The notes beneath the pieces are model-generated. The model saw only the letters and a program-made list of their open reading frames with translations. It was not told the origin of the DNA and did no database searches. A program made the position numbers and the translations under genes. A stretch of DNA of 64,000 nucleotides from Phalacrocorax aristotelis (taxonomy: Eukaryota; Chordata; Aves; Suliformes; Phalacrocoracidae): the NCBI RefSeq assembly GCF_949628215.1, contig NC_134282.1, forward strand, positions 8,554,223-8,618,222, read 5' to 3'. Positions 1 to 13,551 of the stretch are shown piece by piece (positions within the stretch are counted from its first letter, which is position 1; the number at the start of each line of letters is the position of its first letter).

Positions 1-3000
1 AGTTTGCCTTACTAGGAGTTGGTATGATCCTATGAAAACCACTACTGAAGAATATTTTAAAATATTATTTATGGATAAGGAAACTCCATATTGAAAGCAT
101 ATGTTTCACAGTATTTTGGAGGTATGCATATATGCATTTGCAGAAAATTGAAAGATTCAAAATAAAAAAATATTTTGGGTGTACTCTTGTAGAACTTAAG
201 TTACAGTTAATGTTAAAGAATAGATATTAATTTTCTACCTTCTCCTGGATTTCAGGTTTTTTTTTTTAGATACACATTCTATTGAATACAACTCTCTCCA
301 GCGATGCTATGCAAAACAAATAGAAGCTTTCACGTTTTTCCCTTATGTGATGACACATTAAGAAAATACTTTGCTCAGGTAATTATATTAAAACTATTTT
401 GACAGTAAAAAGACAAAGGCTCTACATATGCCTGAAGTTAACAATTGTTTTTTAGAATCTTTTCTTCCCATAACATCACACCTGAGTTAAATGTGGAATC
501 ACTGAAGTCAAGTGCAGCTTTGCCATGGTCTCTGACAGGGCCAGAGTTTTATACCAATAAATCTATATCGGGACCAGAAGCAGCATTATCGTCTATATAT
601 ATATTCGCACTCTTACATTTCAGAGAGATTCGGTGCCTTGCCTTAGAGACTGGCAAGCTGCTCTGTTCACAGTGCCTGCTCCAGCTTTAAAATCGCCTCT
701 CACCCCATCTCAGCTTGAACAACCCAGGCTTGACCCTTTCTTCCCCAACCCACATTCTCCACACATGGACATCTCACCCTGTTCTCCTGCTCCTCACGAA
801 AAGAGAGCAAGAGAGTGCTTTCAGACAGATCAGCGCACTGAAGTATCTTGAAGCATAGATGTGAGAGAAGAAGAACAGGCACTAAAGGATGAAGGGACAG
901 TCAGGAAAGTGTCACAGTACCCCAACTTTAATCAGCTTAATCTGGCATGAACTCTCTCCCAAAGCACACTTCGGTCATAATGTCAGCAAAAACTGGCGGC
1001 TGCCTATCTGGATCTTGAAGTACAATTGATTTATATGGGATAAAATTTGTACAAAGGTACCAAAAGTCCTGTATGCAGCAGCTACTGTCCTACTCACAAA
1101 GACAGCAACGCCCTGCTACTGAGCAATGGCTTCAGATGAAATCTCGGACAAAAGCAGTGATCAGGGCATGTACGCTGATTTAGACAGAAGAGTGATCATG
1201 TCTAAAAACCAAAATGACAAAAAAACATCCTCTAAAGCAAGAGTCAGCAACTACCACCTCTGCCACAAAGATGGCTTTTGAATGGCACACAACACATCTA
1301 GGAGCAAAGAACCATAATACCTTGAGAAAAATAGCTAAGAAAGGCAGCGGTCTCCAGGTCCTGGCTCCCACAAAATTCCAGATTGGCTTCCAGCCACAGA
1401 GGCAAGGCATTACTGATGAACATCTTATCTCTCTGGTAATTAATTTATCCCAGGACCTGATATATTTCTAGCAACATATTTAACCTCTAGTTTGAGAGAA
1501 GCAAAGCATCAGGCACAGCCTACTTTAAATGTTGCTGACCCCTGATCCAAGGTGTCTGGTTACAAGAACAACAGTCTTGTTATAACTGCCCCTCACATAA
1601 CTTGAATAAAATAACACAAGAATAATGTACAAAGATAATTGAGAAGGACTATGGTAACCAATCTATTAATACGTAAAGTAAACATGGCAAGGAATATGTG
1701 GAAGAAACAGTTATCCATCATTAAATCTATCAAGAACAGGGAAGCTGAATTAGGGCTGTACAATCCATCTTAATTCTGGCACATACAACTTCAGCAAGGT
1801 TGACTTAGGTACCTTCAACAAAATTCAGGTTGGATTTTTGAAATACACGGGGTTGACAGCTACCTATATTCTATTATTACAGGGCAGCTGTTACTCTTGT
1901 TAGTTGTTTTTTGTTTGTTGGTTTTTTCTTTTTTTTTTTCTTAACATTCTGATGAGTCCTGTAGAAAAAGATATAGTAAAACAATTTTGTGGCAAAAATA
2001 CAGGTTTTTCACCTGCATCTTTTCAAACTAGATACTGTCAATAGAATTAGAGAGAATGAAAGATGGGAATAAAGTAAATGGTAAAATGGTTCTACTAAGT
2101 TCTACAATTTATGCATTTCTCATTTTGCTAATCTAGAAATTAACACTGGAAAAAGCAGCAATTTACATCGCAAACAATGATGGTCTTATATTACCAATGC
2201 ATCTTTAAGACATCTGCTATATGTTGGTTTGCATGGCTGCCTCTAGAAACATGATCTCTGAAGCAAAAACTAAGAGATTCTATTTCATGGCCAGAGCTTT
2301 GGAAGCAGAGAAAAAGAGGATTGAAAAAAAAAAGGAAAAATACATAGTAGTTTACAATGTAGACACATCGGAATCAAAAAGCCAATTGTCCGCTACGGGG
2401 AATCACACTCTTGTTTTCTTGAGTACCTTTTCCCAAACAGAAAAACGAAGGGGAAAACAAACACACACAAAAACCACCACAACCCCACCCTAAAAAAAAA
2501 ACCAACCTGCAAATACACCCTTTCCCAAAGGGAGAAATAAAAGGTTTTAGAAAAATAAGAAGCTACACTTAAAACACATTCTTTGTATATAACGCCTGGA
2601 CTGCTTTAGGAAAAAAAAAGTTTACATGTAATTAGACTTAATACTTAGCTCTAAATGAATCGCACTTATGCATTCATATTTTTTTTTAAGGATTCTTTTT
2701 TTATACCAATGAAAGGCATCAAAGCAACTGTCACTAGCAGCTATCTGGCCTTATTGATAACTTAAGAGCCCTTAGCATTGCCTTGTGAAGTTTAATTTCC
2801 CAAAGCGGTCAATTAGATCTCGGTAATGCGCTCATTGGCGGGATATTGCTCTAGGATATCTTCAGTGCTACAGCTTCATCCCTGTATTTCTTCCATTACA
2901 CTCATGTAGACAAACTGTTAAGTCTCTTTTGAAAACAGTCAGTTACTGAAAAATATTTTTAAAGACTGTTGGTGATACAACCTGTAATGCAGCAAGATCC

Positions 3001-6000
3001 TAAATAAAAACTGCAGGGTTTGATTGATTGTGAGGAAAAAGAAGAAATATGATCCGACATTGCCATCCACAGAAAAACTAAAGATCACATGAGCAAACTC
3101 AGTAATCTGAATTTCACTAGTTCTTCCCTGCCTCAAGCCTTTATTTGAAGTTTAATGAAAGAAATACTACAATATCTTAATTAAATATACATTCTAATGG
3201 ACCAAAGACTTTCCCTCCTCCAACAGTAAGAAGAGAGACAAACATATAATATTTACACTGATTCCGTACATAATTACATGGGTCTGTACAGCCAGTTGCA
3301 TGTCAGTGTGGTAATCTGCGGAGCAAGGACAGAAGAAAAAATACCCTGGGCAGCAGATCAAAACTTTAACAGAATAGTAACTCCAGTAGCTACTATCAGG
3401 CAAAAAAAGAAGTAATGAAACATTTCAAAAGAAATACTCTGATTAAATAGCACTGCTTGATTTGTTATAGGACTTTTATCTGCTTCTCTTTGGAAAATTC
3501 TTGGATCCATTTCCAAAGGAGGTATTTCCAAAGCATTTTTATAGATTATGACAGCTTTTCAACACTGTGACAATGTGTGCCCAACCTTGCTCTTCACAGT
3601 TGTCTTGTCATTTCTTGTTTCTTACAACAGATGCACAGAAAAAGCCACGTTTGTACCCTCTCCCTTCCCTCGTAGCAGTATTAACTCAGAGCAGCGAGAC
3701 AGCTATTGTTACTCAGACTTCACTTCCTAATTCTTTCCATCTCTGTCCCATCAGACAATAAAACTCATCTTGTCTGATGTCTGCAAGACTGTCAATTCAG
3801 AAAACCTTTTTTTCCTAAGCCTTTCCTCTTCCCCAGAACAGCTAACATCACCTATGGTAAGGCCTATTCCCATAGGCAAAAACTCTACTCAACTGAAACC
3901 AACTTCAGCTTTAATCCATCCATCTGCATCATATTTAAATTTAGTCTTTCTTCACAACATTCTTAAAAATCAGTCTTGAGTCCACACAACTGCAATTCAT
4001 CTAATTTGTGTGATGATCTTTGCCCACTACTTGAGCCATTCCATTCTTCTCCTTTTCATCCACAAACTCTCAGTCTAATTTGCAAGGCCCTTCACAATTT
4101 TGCTCTTTGTTTATCTGCTATTTTCTCTTCTAGTACACATTGCTGCTGACACTGCCTACCTCAAAATGCACATCCCTCTTATCCTCCTCTCTCCTAGGAA
4201 CTTTATTTTCTTTTCAGGCCAATGCTATTCTAGAGAATTCTTCCTGAAGTTGTTCATAATAAAAACTCCACACTGTAATCTATTAGAAGCTATCCATTAC
4301 TGTGTGCTAACCAAAACAGATACAGTCTGCAACTAAAAGGAAGGTTTGAATCCTAGTATAGATGATGTCTTGATCCAATGCTTGTGATCAGCTGCAAGAT
4401 CTGATAGGCCAGGGTTTTACTTGTGAAGACCCTAACACATTGGTACTACCACACTAAAATAATATGATACATGGAAAAAAGAGACTGACTGAAGACAGAC
4501 ACATTCCTATTTACCATTCCAAGTAACACAAGTACAAAAAGCATTCAATGATAATACTGTTTATACCTTTGAAAAGTCTTACAAACAGCATTTCACTGTG
4601 CAGTATCGTCTCTTCACTAAAGTATTTCCCAGCAATGGTTGGGATTTATTTTTAAGAAGATATTAAAAAAGGAAATTCTCAAAGACCAAAAAAACCCTGA
4701 GGCAGAAGACGACTGACCCTTGCCAGTACTAAAAACTGAAACCTGCAAAAAGCCTAAATTCTTCCCTATACAGTGGCATGCTATAAAGAACACAAGCGAA
4801 CAACTGATACATAGCATGGACTTACAGCTTGCCCAGCCATGAATAAGTGCCTGAATGAAGCTATGACCTTTCTGAGAACAGATCAAACCCAATGGCAAGA
4901 ATCTCAAACTTCAGGGCAAGCATTGCCTAGTATTTGTGTTTGAAGCAGCAGTGTTGAAAATGCATCTAGAAAGGGGTGAGGGTAATTCCTTCCTTGTAAC
5001 TCTATCATCGCTGTGTCATAACCAGGCAATGAAAATTACACTGTCTTTAGATATTTGTGAACCCGACTATTCAGTATGCACACCAACACAGTGCTATTTT
5101 AAAGAAATCAGTGAGGTTCTACTATTATTTATTTAATGCCCATTTTCCCATTGCACTTCTCTGCATGACTAGAGGGACCTATTTTTAAATATTACAAACC
5201 ATAAGTGCTAAACACAAAGAATTCCGGCAACCTGTAAGGATTGAACATAAGTTAATTCTAGTTTACATTGTTAGGATAATGGCAACTTCAGTCAACAAGC
5301 TGTTTTTTCATACCAAAACACAAGCCTATTCCAAAGCCATCCATAAGAAGTAGGTTGCCCTGCCACTGGACTGCAATAAGATGCACACATTTCAATATTA
5401 AATCAATTAGACCATAAGAATGGTAAAGAAAGATGATGTAACCATGCACCCACGCGCACACTGGGAAAAAAAAACCCAACACACTGATCAAACGCTTCCT
5501 TCAGTGACAAAGGCATCAATTCTACCAACAGGATTACTTTACACATGATATTCTCTCTTCTTAGACATGTATACATGTGCTAGCTGTTATTCTGTCAATC
5601 TAAGTTGAACTGTGTTAAAGATATTTCAAGGCAGCACTTTTCAGTTTAATGTAAACGGAAAAGCCAAAAACACTTGGCAGACAATAAAAACAAACTTGCA
5701 TATTTAAAGGCAATTATAGTGAAATACTCTATAATCACAGAATTGTACGAAATCAAGGAATAAAGGCTAAGATCTTTTGGTTAATTCTATTTAAAGCTAC
5801 ATGAATTAAAAGATTTGTGTTACAAGTTCTGATGTATTTTCATATACAATTAACTTGCAGAACAATTGCAGTGAAAACTCTAAAAATATTAACGAGACTC
5901 TATCCACATAGAAATTATATGAAAACCAAGTTTCTCCACTCCAGAGAAGCATAATATTCTAATAAGAACTATCCTAATCTTCACCCAGCAATAATTTCAA

Positions 6001-9000
6001 GATGATATTATTATTCTCATTTCCTTGAATAATATCCATACTCCAGGGCCATTTTCCTTCTCATATTCAATATCATGCATGCTTGTATCAAGATTCCTTT
6101 CTTCATATCCTGTCACAGTATCAATCACTGCCTCCTGTCCACTCAATCCACTTTTGATTTATCAGCCGCCGTCTTTCTGGACTCCATAACTCGACCCAAA
6201 CCATTTTAGCAAGACATTGACAAATAGCACCCAGTATCACATCAACCTGTTCCACTTAGTAAACTAAGAAACAGTAACTGTGACATCTCTGCATAAGTAT
6301 TCCATTCTATTCCCCAGACTGATGTATATTAATGAGGAGATGGTATTTGAAATGCTTCTTCCACATCAGCATCTAATATGATCAAATTAGGAAATGGGAT
6401 GATTTATTAAATTTCGTAGAGCTGAAATATTTCTTTATATCACTATATGTGTGGTTTCAGAAAGTGAGCTGTTGCTTTCAATTTTTCTGCTGAGGATGTG
6501 CCTGCATTTCACAGACGAATTATTGTCTTTAAAAAGATTGCAAGAAGGCGAAATGTTATTAAGCAAATGCTCAGTAAAACAAACTAAATCGGTTTTAAAA
6601 TTCCTAATTTAATGTAAATCTTGGTTGTTTTGCTGAAATTCAGTTTGTGATCTTATTAAGTCATATTTGCATTGTACTATCTTGCTGTAGGACAGCTTTA
6701 AATTTATAGCATTACTAGGAAGCCCCACTTTTTTGACTCTAAAAAAAATGCATCTAAAATAAAATAGTTATAATATGCACAAGTTTTATCTTCTAAAATA
6801 AAGTAAAAAAATTCATTTTAGGTTATAAACAATACCTACCCAAAATATTTTTAAAGGATGCCATTATAAAAATCTAACTTTTCAAATTAAAACTTGGTAT
6901 TTCAGTATTTTACACAGTTGGAACTCAGTAAATCATACACTCAGATAGAACACCTATGTTAGAGAATTTATTTTAAAAAAAATACATTATAGCCACACAT
7001 ACTTTTAGAACATTTTCACTGCCTTGAAAAACAAAATGTCTTAATTTGATAGGGGACCGCGGGGAGAAAAGACATTATGGGATACTGAATTTGTGCCATC
7101 TGCGTGACTTACACCAAAAACAAATCCACTGATTTAAAGATACCATGTAATAGATCTTAACTTCCAATATGAAACTAGTTTTTTAGTGTCAGTCCCATTC
7201 CCAGTGGGGAGGGGAGAGGAAAAAAACCACACAAAACCAACAGAAAAATCACAGTTGCTCAAGTCCTAAAGGTGGCACTCTGAAGGTACAACAGTAACAT
7301 TACTAACAGAGCAATAAAGCGAAGATCATCTCGATGCTACTTGTATCTCGTATTGCTGCTTTTCAGGTGGGTCAGTAGATTTTAATCCCTGCCACTGGCA
7401 ATTCAGAAGTTGGAGATCAAGAATCCTGTAGTGGGTGACACACTCGCTACTACGCTAACACAAGGCAGCTGCCTGAGTTACTTGTGGTCATTTTATTGCC
7501 TAGTTTACATAACTGTTTTCTTCAGTACTTACCTTCAAAATTCATATGAAAATAAGCTGCCCCACCCCAAGCAAATTAATGAATTACAGATGCCCAATTC
7601 TTACGAAAATTCCACTTCAGCACTAAAAATACATATATTTCCTAAGACAAATATTGCCTCTTTGCATTTAACAGCTTTTCCTGTCTGACTGCTTTTTTAA
7701 TTCATTTCAACTTCTGGAATCCGCAACCTCGAACAGCAAGGGCTTCCACAGCTAAATTATATGATACAGAAGAACCGTCTCCTTTTGTTTGACTAGGATC
7801 TGCCACCAGCTGACTTCGTTCACTTCACGCCTGCCCAGGTCTTACATTGGAGGAGTCAGGAAACACTCATTCCTTAATCAGCTTTTCACACCTTTTTTTT
7901 TTTTTTTTAATACCCCTCCATCACATTCCCTCTCCCCGCCACAATCTCTCTTCCAGCCTGAAGAATCATAATGCACTTAGTCCTCTTAGGAAAGCTGTTC
8001 GTACCTTCGATCAAGTGCACAAGCCAGATTTTGAGATAGCAAGGAAAGGACCTGCTTAGCATTGCTGTGACTGCCTCATCGCTAAAACAGGCAAGACGCA
8101 GGCCTCCAGCAGCAGCTTCCTGCAACGTATTTAACTCTTCTCCAGAAATACGATTAATCCATGGCTTCTCAGTGCAACATTACAGCACAGAGCAGACTTG
8201 GCAAAAATTACAATAAAGGATTCAATGTGTCCTGTTGCCTTTAGTTTTATGCTTTTATCATTTTAGTTTTATGCTTGTAACATGCCAAAAGACTCTTCTG
8301 TGGCAATTTAGGATGTTATTTATAAATATTTTCCCTGAAGAACCATGTCTGTGAACAGGAGTATCATTTAAAGTGACCTGCAGCTACACCTTCATAGCCA
8401 TAGTACTGAAAAGCTAGTATATTTTATACATAAAATATTTTATACACAATATTTCCTAGCAAAAATAAAATAAACAGTAGTCATGTTTCTAGGTGCATAA
8501 ATTCTGTATATTCCAATAAAAATTAACATCACTAAACCCTTTGGAAAATATGACCATTAGACTATGTCTAATGAGATCTGCAATTTATACTTACTACAAT
8601 AAAACCAAGATCTTTAAATGAGGTTATGGTATTTCCTAATGATGAGTATCTGACATACACCTTCATTTTCACCTTATTCTTTTGACATTTCATTAGCTTA
8701 AAACTGATTTAGTTAGCAAAACAGTGGATATTTACAGGAATATTTCTACGCACAGTGCAGTAGCTTATCTGGAATCTACAGCTCAGATGGTAAGTATCCT
8801 CAAAGAGCAATCAGACAGTTCAAATAACCAAATTGCTACTACAAAGGCACTGTAGCAATAAGTGTCCAGGCAACTATTGTAACAAACAGCTGTGAATAAG
8901 CCACAAGAGAATACACATATGAGAAAGTGAAACATTCACATCTTTCAACACCAATTTCTCAACATTTAGAGGTATTTGGTATGTGAAAATAACATGTTTT

Positions 9001-9799
9001 ACTTGGTGCAGGTACACAAAATTACCTGGCTGAAAATGTGTAAACACATACCAAAAAAAGCTTTGATCTGCCTGATACACTCAATAATTAATTTAAATTC
9101 AATAGAAAATGCTAACAGTAATTCTGATATCCAGGGATAAACTTTATTTAAACTTTTTAATTGGAAGATACACACATACACACACACAAAAAAAGCTTCT
9201 TTTAATTACAAAAGTATGAAGCAGATTTTATAACACAATTTACAATATCTGATTAAGATTTAAATATTTAAATTACATTTATTATTGAAAACATCCATTT
9301 GTCACAATCCAATTTATGAAAAATTTCAGCCCCATAGATATATTTAAATATTAAGAAAAATTTGCATAACTAAATACTCATCTCTTTCCAAGGGAAATAC
9401 AGATGAGAAAATAACAGTTTAGTCTGATCTTCAGGGAGCCAACATTATGCATGGGAGTTATGGAAATCAGTAATCAAAAAAAAAATCTACACGAAGTTTT
9501 CAGGTTATTACAGTTAAACCAAGGTGACTCTATTAATGCTTTTTGCAGTTGGTCAAATGCAAAATATATAACTTATCTTCAAAACCAACTGTTCCACCAG
9601 TGTAACTGAAAGATGGAGTACATCAAAAGCACAGCATAGAGATTTCAAATTAGGAAGAGTTTCAGATGACATGTAGTTTTTTACGATCGCTTGCAACCAT
9701 TTTTTCTAGCATTTTCCAAACTCAGTAACTACATGGAGATTTTAAATGAATATTTTTACATTAGAAATAACAACTCTTTTTCCTAGAAAAGAGTCTTAC
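1..9799 (-). other. RSRC1: RSRC1 intron 3 (partial, runs off the left edge)
   Basis: AT-rich DNA with no open frame resembling any later RSRC1 exon on the minus strand and no other gene on either strand. It holds short homopolymer runs (T near 1,929-1,940 and 7,892-7,908), a CA-type run near 9,173-9,188, and a 14-bp direct repeat with 22-bp period at 8,241-8,276. An exact HOX-PBX consensus (TGATTGATTG) lies at 3,021-3,030, but a single site in a long intron means little. No tRNA, snoRNA or miRNA hairpin was recognised by eye. Confidence 0.75.
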
Positions 9800-9925
9800 C
9801 TTCTTGTTCTACTTTTTGATCTTGATCTTTGAGACCTGTAGGATTTGCCTCTGCCCCTTGATCGGCTACGACTGCGTTTTCTTCTAGAACCATATGAAGA
9901 ACTACTGCTTGATCTGTGTCTGCGT
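9800..9925 (-). CDS. RSRC1: RSRC1 coding exon 3 (residues 63-104, RS-rich)
   Basis: 126-bp exon bounded on the minus strand by a TTTTAG acceptor (AG at 9,926-9,927) and a strong GTAAG donor (GT at 9,799-9,798). It opens with one base completing the split arginine codon from exon 2 and ends with two bases of the next codon, so it is a multiple of three and keeps phase. It reads RRRHR, six serines, [21 protein letters not shown] and [11 protein letters not shown], which matches the RS domain of vertebrate RSRC1 almost residue for residue. RS dipeptides are the phosphorylated protein-interaction surface of SR proteins. The arginine/serine runs show no break. Confidence 0.93.
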
Positions 9926-10129
9926 CTAAAACAAAACCATGCTATTAGTATGCTACTGCTTCTGAAAAAAAAAAAAGAAAAAAACAGGAGCAAAAAACCT
10001 AACAGTTTACTTAAAAGACACATACAAACCTGTGGGTTTTGTATTATAACATGTTGTAGAAGCCTCAAATACCACTATTACACTGTAATAAGTAATTCAC
10101 ATACACATGGGCAATGCCCGTCTTAAAGA

Positions 10130-10245
10130 GCATACATTCTCAAATATACATCTCAAGACAGAAAAAGGGCAGAAGGAGAAACAGAAGTTAACTGATTTGC
10201 CCCAAATCATGCAACACCTCAAGGGCAAAGCCAGGAACACAACAA
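10130..10245 (+). mobile_element. MIR-like SINE relic
   Basis: The plus strand reads like the MIR core: a purine-rich start (AGGAGAAACAGAAG), then TTAACTGATTTGCCCC, then a CATGCAACACC segment in the place of the CACACAGCTAG block, then GGCAAAGCCAGGAACACAAC. The order and spacing of these blocks follow the MIR consensus (gaggcacagagaggttaag...ttgcccaaggtcacac...gcagagcc.ggattcgaac). Divergence is high, as expected for a repeat older than the bird-mammal split. A repeat search would be needed to fix the subfamily and ends. Confidence 0.6.
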
Positions 10246-11039
10246 AGCTCTCAACAGTTTTCAGTCCCATGACCAGCTCATTGGAACTCACTGCCTTTTC
10301 ACCAAACCTAAGGTTAAAGAAACATTTAGGCCAAGGTTCTCAGCAGGATTTACAGAGAAATACATCGTATGGCATAAGGACTGCAGCTCCAATACTAATA
10401 TTTTATCGATTTCATGTTTAACTTCTGTATTGCTGCTCTATACAATTATTTCCAGACATACTATGTACATTCATAAAATATAAACATAAAAATGTATTTT
10501 CAATTATGTACACCTAAAAATATTTTATCTTTCTATATATAAATTTACAGATGTGTTATCTCGGCTTTCTCTACTTCGATATAGACAGTCCCCCCCACCT
10601 TTTTTTAAAAAAGTACAATCAGTAATCAAATAATCAGTATTAATTTATTCCATCTGAGCTTGGAAGTTTTCTCCTGAGTTCAGTCAGGAGTCAGAACGGT
10701 ATCTTCCCTTCCCTCTCCTGCCCAACCTCCCCATTTCATTTATTCAAAGAATAAATTCTTCTACACATAGAAGAAAGGTGAAAGAATACATACTAGATAC
10801 ACACATTAAACCAGTTAATCCCAAAACTGGTGGGAGCGATAGCTTCCAAGTCTTTTGTAAAGTTTCCTCTCAGTATCCATCTCCCTCACAGCTAACGAAA
10901 TAACAGTTACAATCCTTATCAGAACCTTCATATTTTTGGCCTTTATGTTTGAGTAATATTAAAATATAACACCACATAAGAAACATTTCTGTAAATCAGG
11001 TGTAGTCAATGATATGTGCTTGTCTAGCATAAGGGAGAA

Positions 11040-11560
11040 GGTGCTGTATTACATACAGGTAGTGCTGCAGTAGTCCAAGCTGGAAAAGATATACAGGTTA
11101 ACTACTAAAGAACAGGTCTTCATCTGAAAAAGGAATGCAATGTTCCTGCTAAATGAAGATGAAGAACTAATCTTAGAGACTGCTGCTTCTGATTCTTAAG
11201 GGTCAGGGATAAATTCAGGAAGACCTCAGTGTGTAACAGCGACTTAACTGCCAGGAGCAAATGCCCTAAACTAAGGGCAAAGCAAAGGTGCCAGCCAGAT
11301 CCCAGAAACAGACACTTTCGTCTTTTCTGGATTCAATTTAAGTCAACTGGTCTTCGTCCAGACTCTAATCTCCCTTCAAGCTCTGTTTTTATCTGTGAGA
11401 TAGCCATGCCTGCACTGGACTAAAGAGATTCATAAAGCTGCATGTCATCAGCATATTGTTGGCACCAAAGCCCATGTCATCTCACTGTGTCCCCTAAGGG
11501 CTCGATGGAGATGCTAAGCAGGAACACAAGAAAGGGGGGATGGAAATAAACAAATAAGAA
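11040..11560 (-). mobile_element. Decayed LINE reverse-transcriptase fragment (L2/CR1-related)
   Basis: Translating the minus strand shows successive landmarks of a LINE reverse transcriptase in correct order: an IEPLGD segment then QYADDMQLYESL (catalytic YADD box at 11,444-11,455), then KLNPEKTKV (11,313-11,339), then FSRNIAF, then a VNLYIFSSLDYCS stretch (LDYC box near 11,067-11,078). These correspond to the YADD, LNPxKTE, RNIA and LDYC motifs shared by L2, Rex and CR1-group elements. The YADD and LNPEKT motifs are in different frames and stops interrupt the sequence, so it is dead. The family cannot be fixed by eye. Confidence 0.8.
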
Positions 11561-12476
11561 ACCCCCCTACAACCAGCCAACTTGCCCTTCATTGACACAC
11601 TCCTCTGCCAGCCAGAGAAAGGTTTGTCAGGAGCACTTTCTAATATATTTACAGTGCAGCTAGACACAAGGAGTATTTTCCAGCTCCACTTATTAATAAA
11701 TTGACCACCACCTGTTCAGTTTGACTCCAGGATCACTGCAAGTCAGAGTGAGGAATAACCAGGATATCTAAACAGGTCAGGTATAGAAAGGTGCCTCTGA
11801 TGAGGGAATTACAGCGTTAGACCAAGAAAAAATTGGTAGATACATCCACGTGATCTGTGCTCTAAACACCTGGCTGATTACTATATTCTGTACACATAAA
11901 GAATTAAAAGAATAATGGTGAAAACTAGTTTTTACAGCAAATTTATAGACCTACTGTAAAATCACCCCAAGTCCTTCTATTGAAAAAGCCTACCTTGTTG
12001 TCTGGAAAGACCTACTTGGTTTATTACAGCAGAAAAAAGTTAACACAGAACAGTCTGTAAGTGGTTGAATGAAACTACTTTTCAAACTGGTGTTAATGTA
12101 TGACCTGTTGTATTTCCAAAAAAAGATTCCAAATTCTTTATTTAGAAGGAGGAAAAAGCAGGATTTATTTTAGTTGGCTGGTTTTTTGTCTCTTTTAGAA
12201 AGGAGGTTACCTCTGGATCTGCATGTACACCGATTCTGTATTCTTGAAGGTGGGGAAGGTGTTTTGGTTTTTTGGTGGTGGTGGTTTTGGGTTTTTTCTT
12301 TAAATGTAAGTGAAAACATTGCTACATCTTCCAAGATTCAGAGCAAACTTCACTATAAAATTCCAACCTAGAACTGAGTACCATTGGATTCAAACACTTC
12401 TAGCTTTCTGCCATAATATGAAAGAGCTCAATTTGTAAACAACTGCAACAGAGACAGTAAATTACTATAAATGCAC

Positions 12477-12671
12477 CTTTTCTCGTAAGAATGCGAACGA
12501 GACTGGAGATCTCGAGACCGTGACCTTGACCTCGATTTCCTTCCAGATTTTTTACGGCTGTATGTTCTGCTGTCAGAGGAGCTACTTGAAGACGAACGCC
12601 TGCGGTGTTTCTTTTTCCTTCTGCTTCTGTTCTCTTCCTCTGTGTCCGAGGAGCGACGTCCCATTTTTAAA
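12477..12671 (-). CDS. RSRC1: RSRC1 exon 2 with the start codon (residues 1-62)
   Basis: First coding exon. On the minus strand a T-rich tract ending ATGTAG (AG at 12,673-12,672) is followed by seven untranslated bases and ATG at 12,664-12,662. The frame reads [20 protein letters not shown], a run of seven serines, [20 protein letters not shown] and [12 protein letters not shown], then AG and a GTGCAT donor (GT at 12,476-12,475). Coding length is 188 bp (62 codons plus two bases), in phase with exon 3. Start, length and order match vertebrate RSRC1, which begins [11 protein letters not shown]. The basic/serine composition is a typical RS and nuclear-localisation region. Confidence 0.93.
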
Positions 12672-13528
12672 CTACATAAAAACAAAAATTCTAAACTGTA
12701 AGAAAGTCTCATGTCTGCATTACATTGTTGTATATACAACAAAATATTTAGCGTGTGTGCATATATAAATAAACATATCCTTATACCATTTTAAAAGTTA
12801 TCATGTGAAGAGGAAATTTGGTTTGCAAGCAAAAAATAAAAATCAAGATTTTAATATAAACATCAACAAATTCACGTTACCAAGTAACCTGAAATTTACA
12901 CTGCCAGCAAATCTGAATTAATTTATTATAGTATCAAACATTTGATGTAAATTTTCACAAAATACTTCATGGCCATTTACACAGATAAATGTACTAATAA
13001 AATCACTTCTACATCAGAACGTATTTTCCTTTTAACTTATTTTTACACTTTTGCCTTAGACATTACTTTTTCACAAATCTGGGCAGTAGTGTATAAGACA
13101 CTTCCAATATCCAATATTTCACTTTAAGATGCTACACAGCCAGTAGTACAGCATCTTTAATATGTTTAATTTACAATTATAAATGAAGATCCATAATACT
13201 TACACAATCAACAGAATGCAGTCTATTGATTTCAGCTACTGATGTAACTCACTTCATGTGTTTTTAGGTTGTGTAATTAAAATGTACATTTTCGTCCTAC
13301 TTGACAAAATTAAAACATGCATTGAGAAAAAAATTCTAGAAAGTTATTTTTAAATTAATTTAAACCAGAGTTAGGTTGATTTTGGTTCTTAGTTTAGATC
13401 CACTCAACATGAAAGTGCTTTATTCCAAAATCAGACCTATAAATACTAAATTTCAGATTTTCAGAAGTGCTTCTTGATTGCCAATGTGTGTACTTGGACA
13501 ATGTGTACCAACTTCGATAACAGAATTT

Positions 13529-13551
13529 AAAAAAAAAAAAGGGGGGGGGGG
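13529..13551. repeat. Adjacent A12 and G11 homopolymers
   Basis: Twelve A residues run directly into eleven G residues, followed by TGGGGTG, within RSRC1 intron 1. This is a low-complexity purine tract with G-quadruplex and slippage potential. The lengths may be affected by sequencing or assembly error. Confidence 0.9.

Larger units (their letters stand above)
9926..12476 (-). other. RSRC1: RSRC1 intron 2
   Basis: 2,551-bp intron between coding exons 2 and 3, donor GTGCAT and acceptor TTTTAG on the minus strand. It contains an old MIR-like SINE (about 10,130-10,245) and a decayed LINE reverse-transcriptase relic (about 11,040-11,560), described separately, and a G/T-rich stretch at 12,255-12,300. 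No extra exon was recognised. Confidence 0.85.

Noticed and set aside
2221..2493. Lys/Glu-rich open frame that might be an RSRC1 coiled-coil exon
   Set aside because: It is on the opposite strand to RSRC1, it does not match RSRC1 sequence, and the lysines come from A-rich DNA.
3021..3030. HOX-PBX consensus TGATTGATTG in RSRC1 intron 3
   Set aside because: An isolated motif in AT-rich intronic DNA with no surrounding cluster. Expected by chance.
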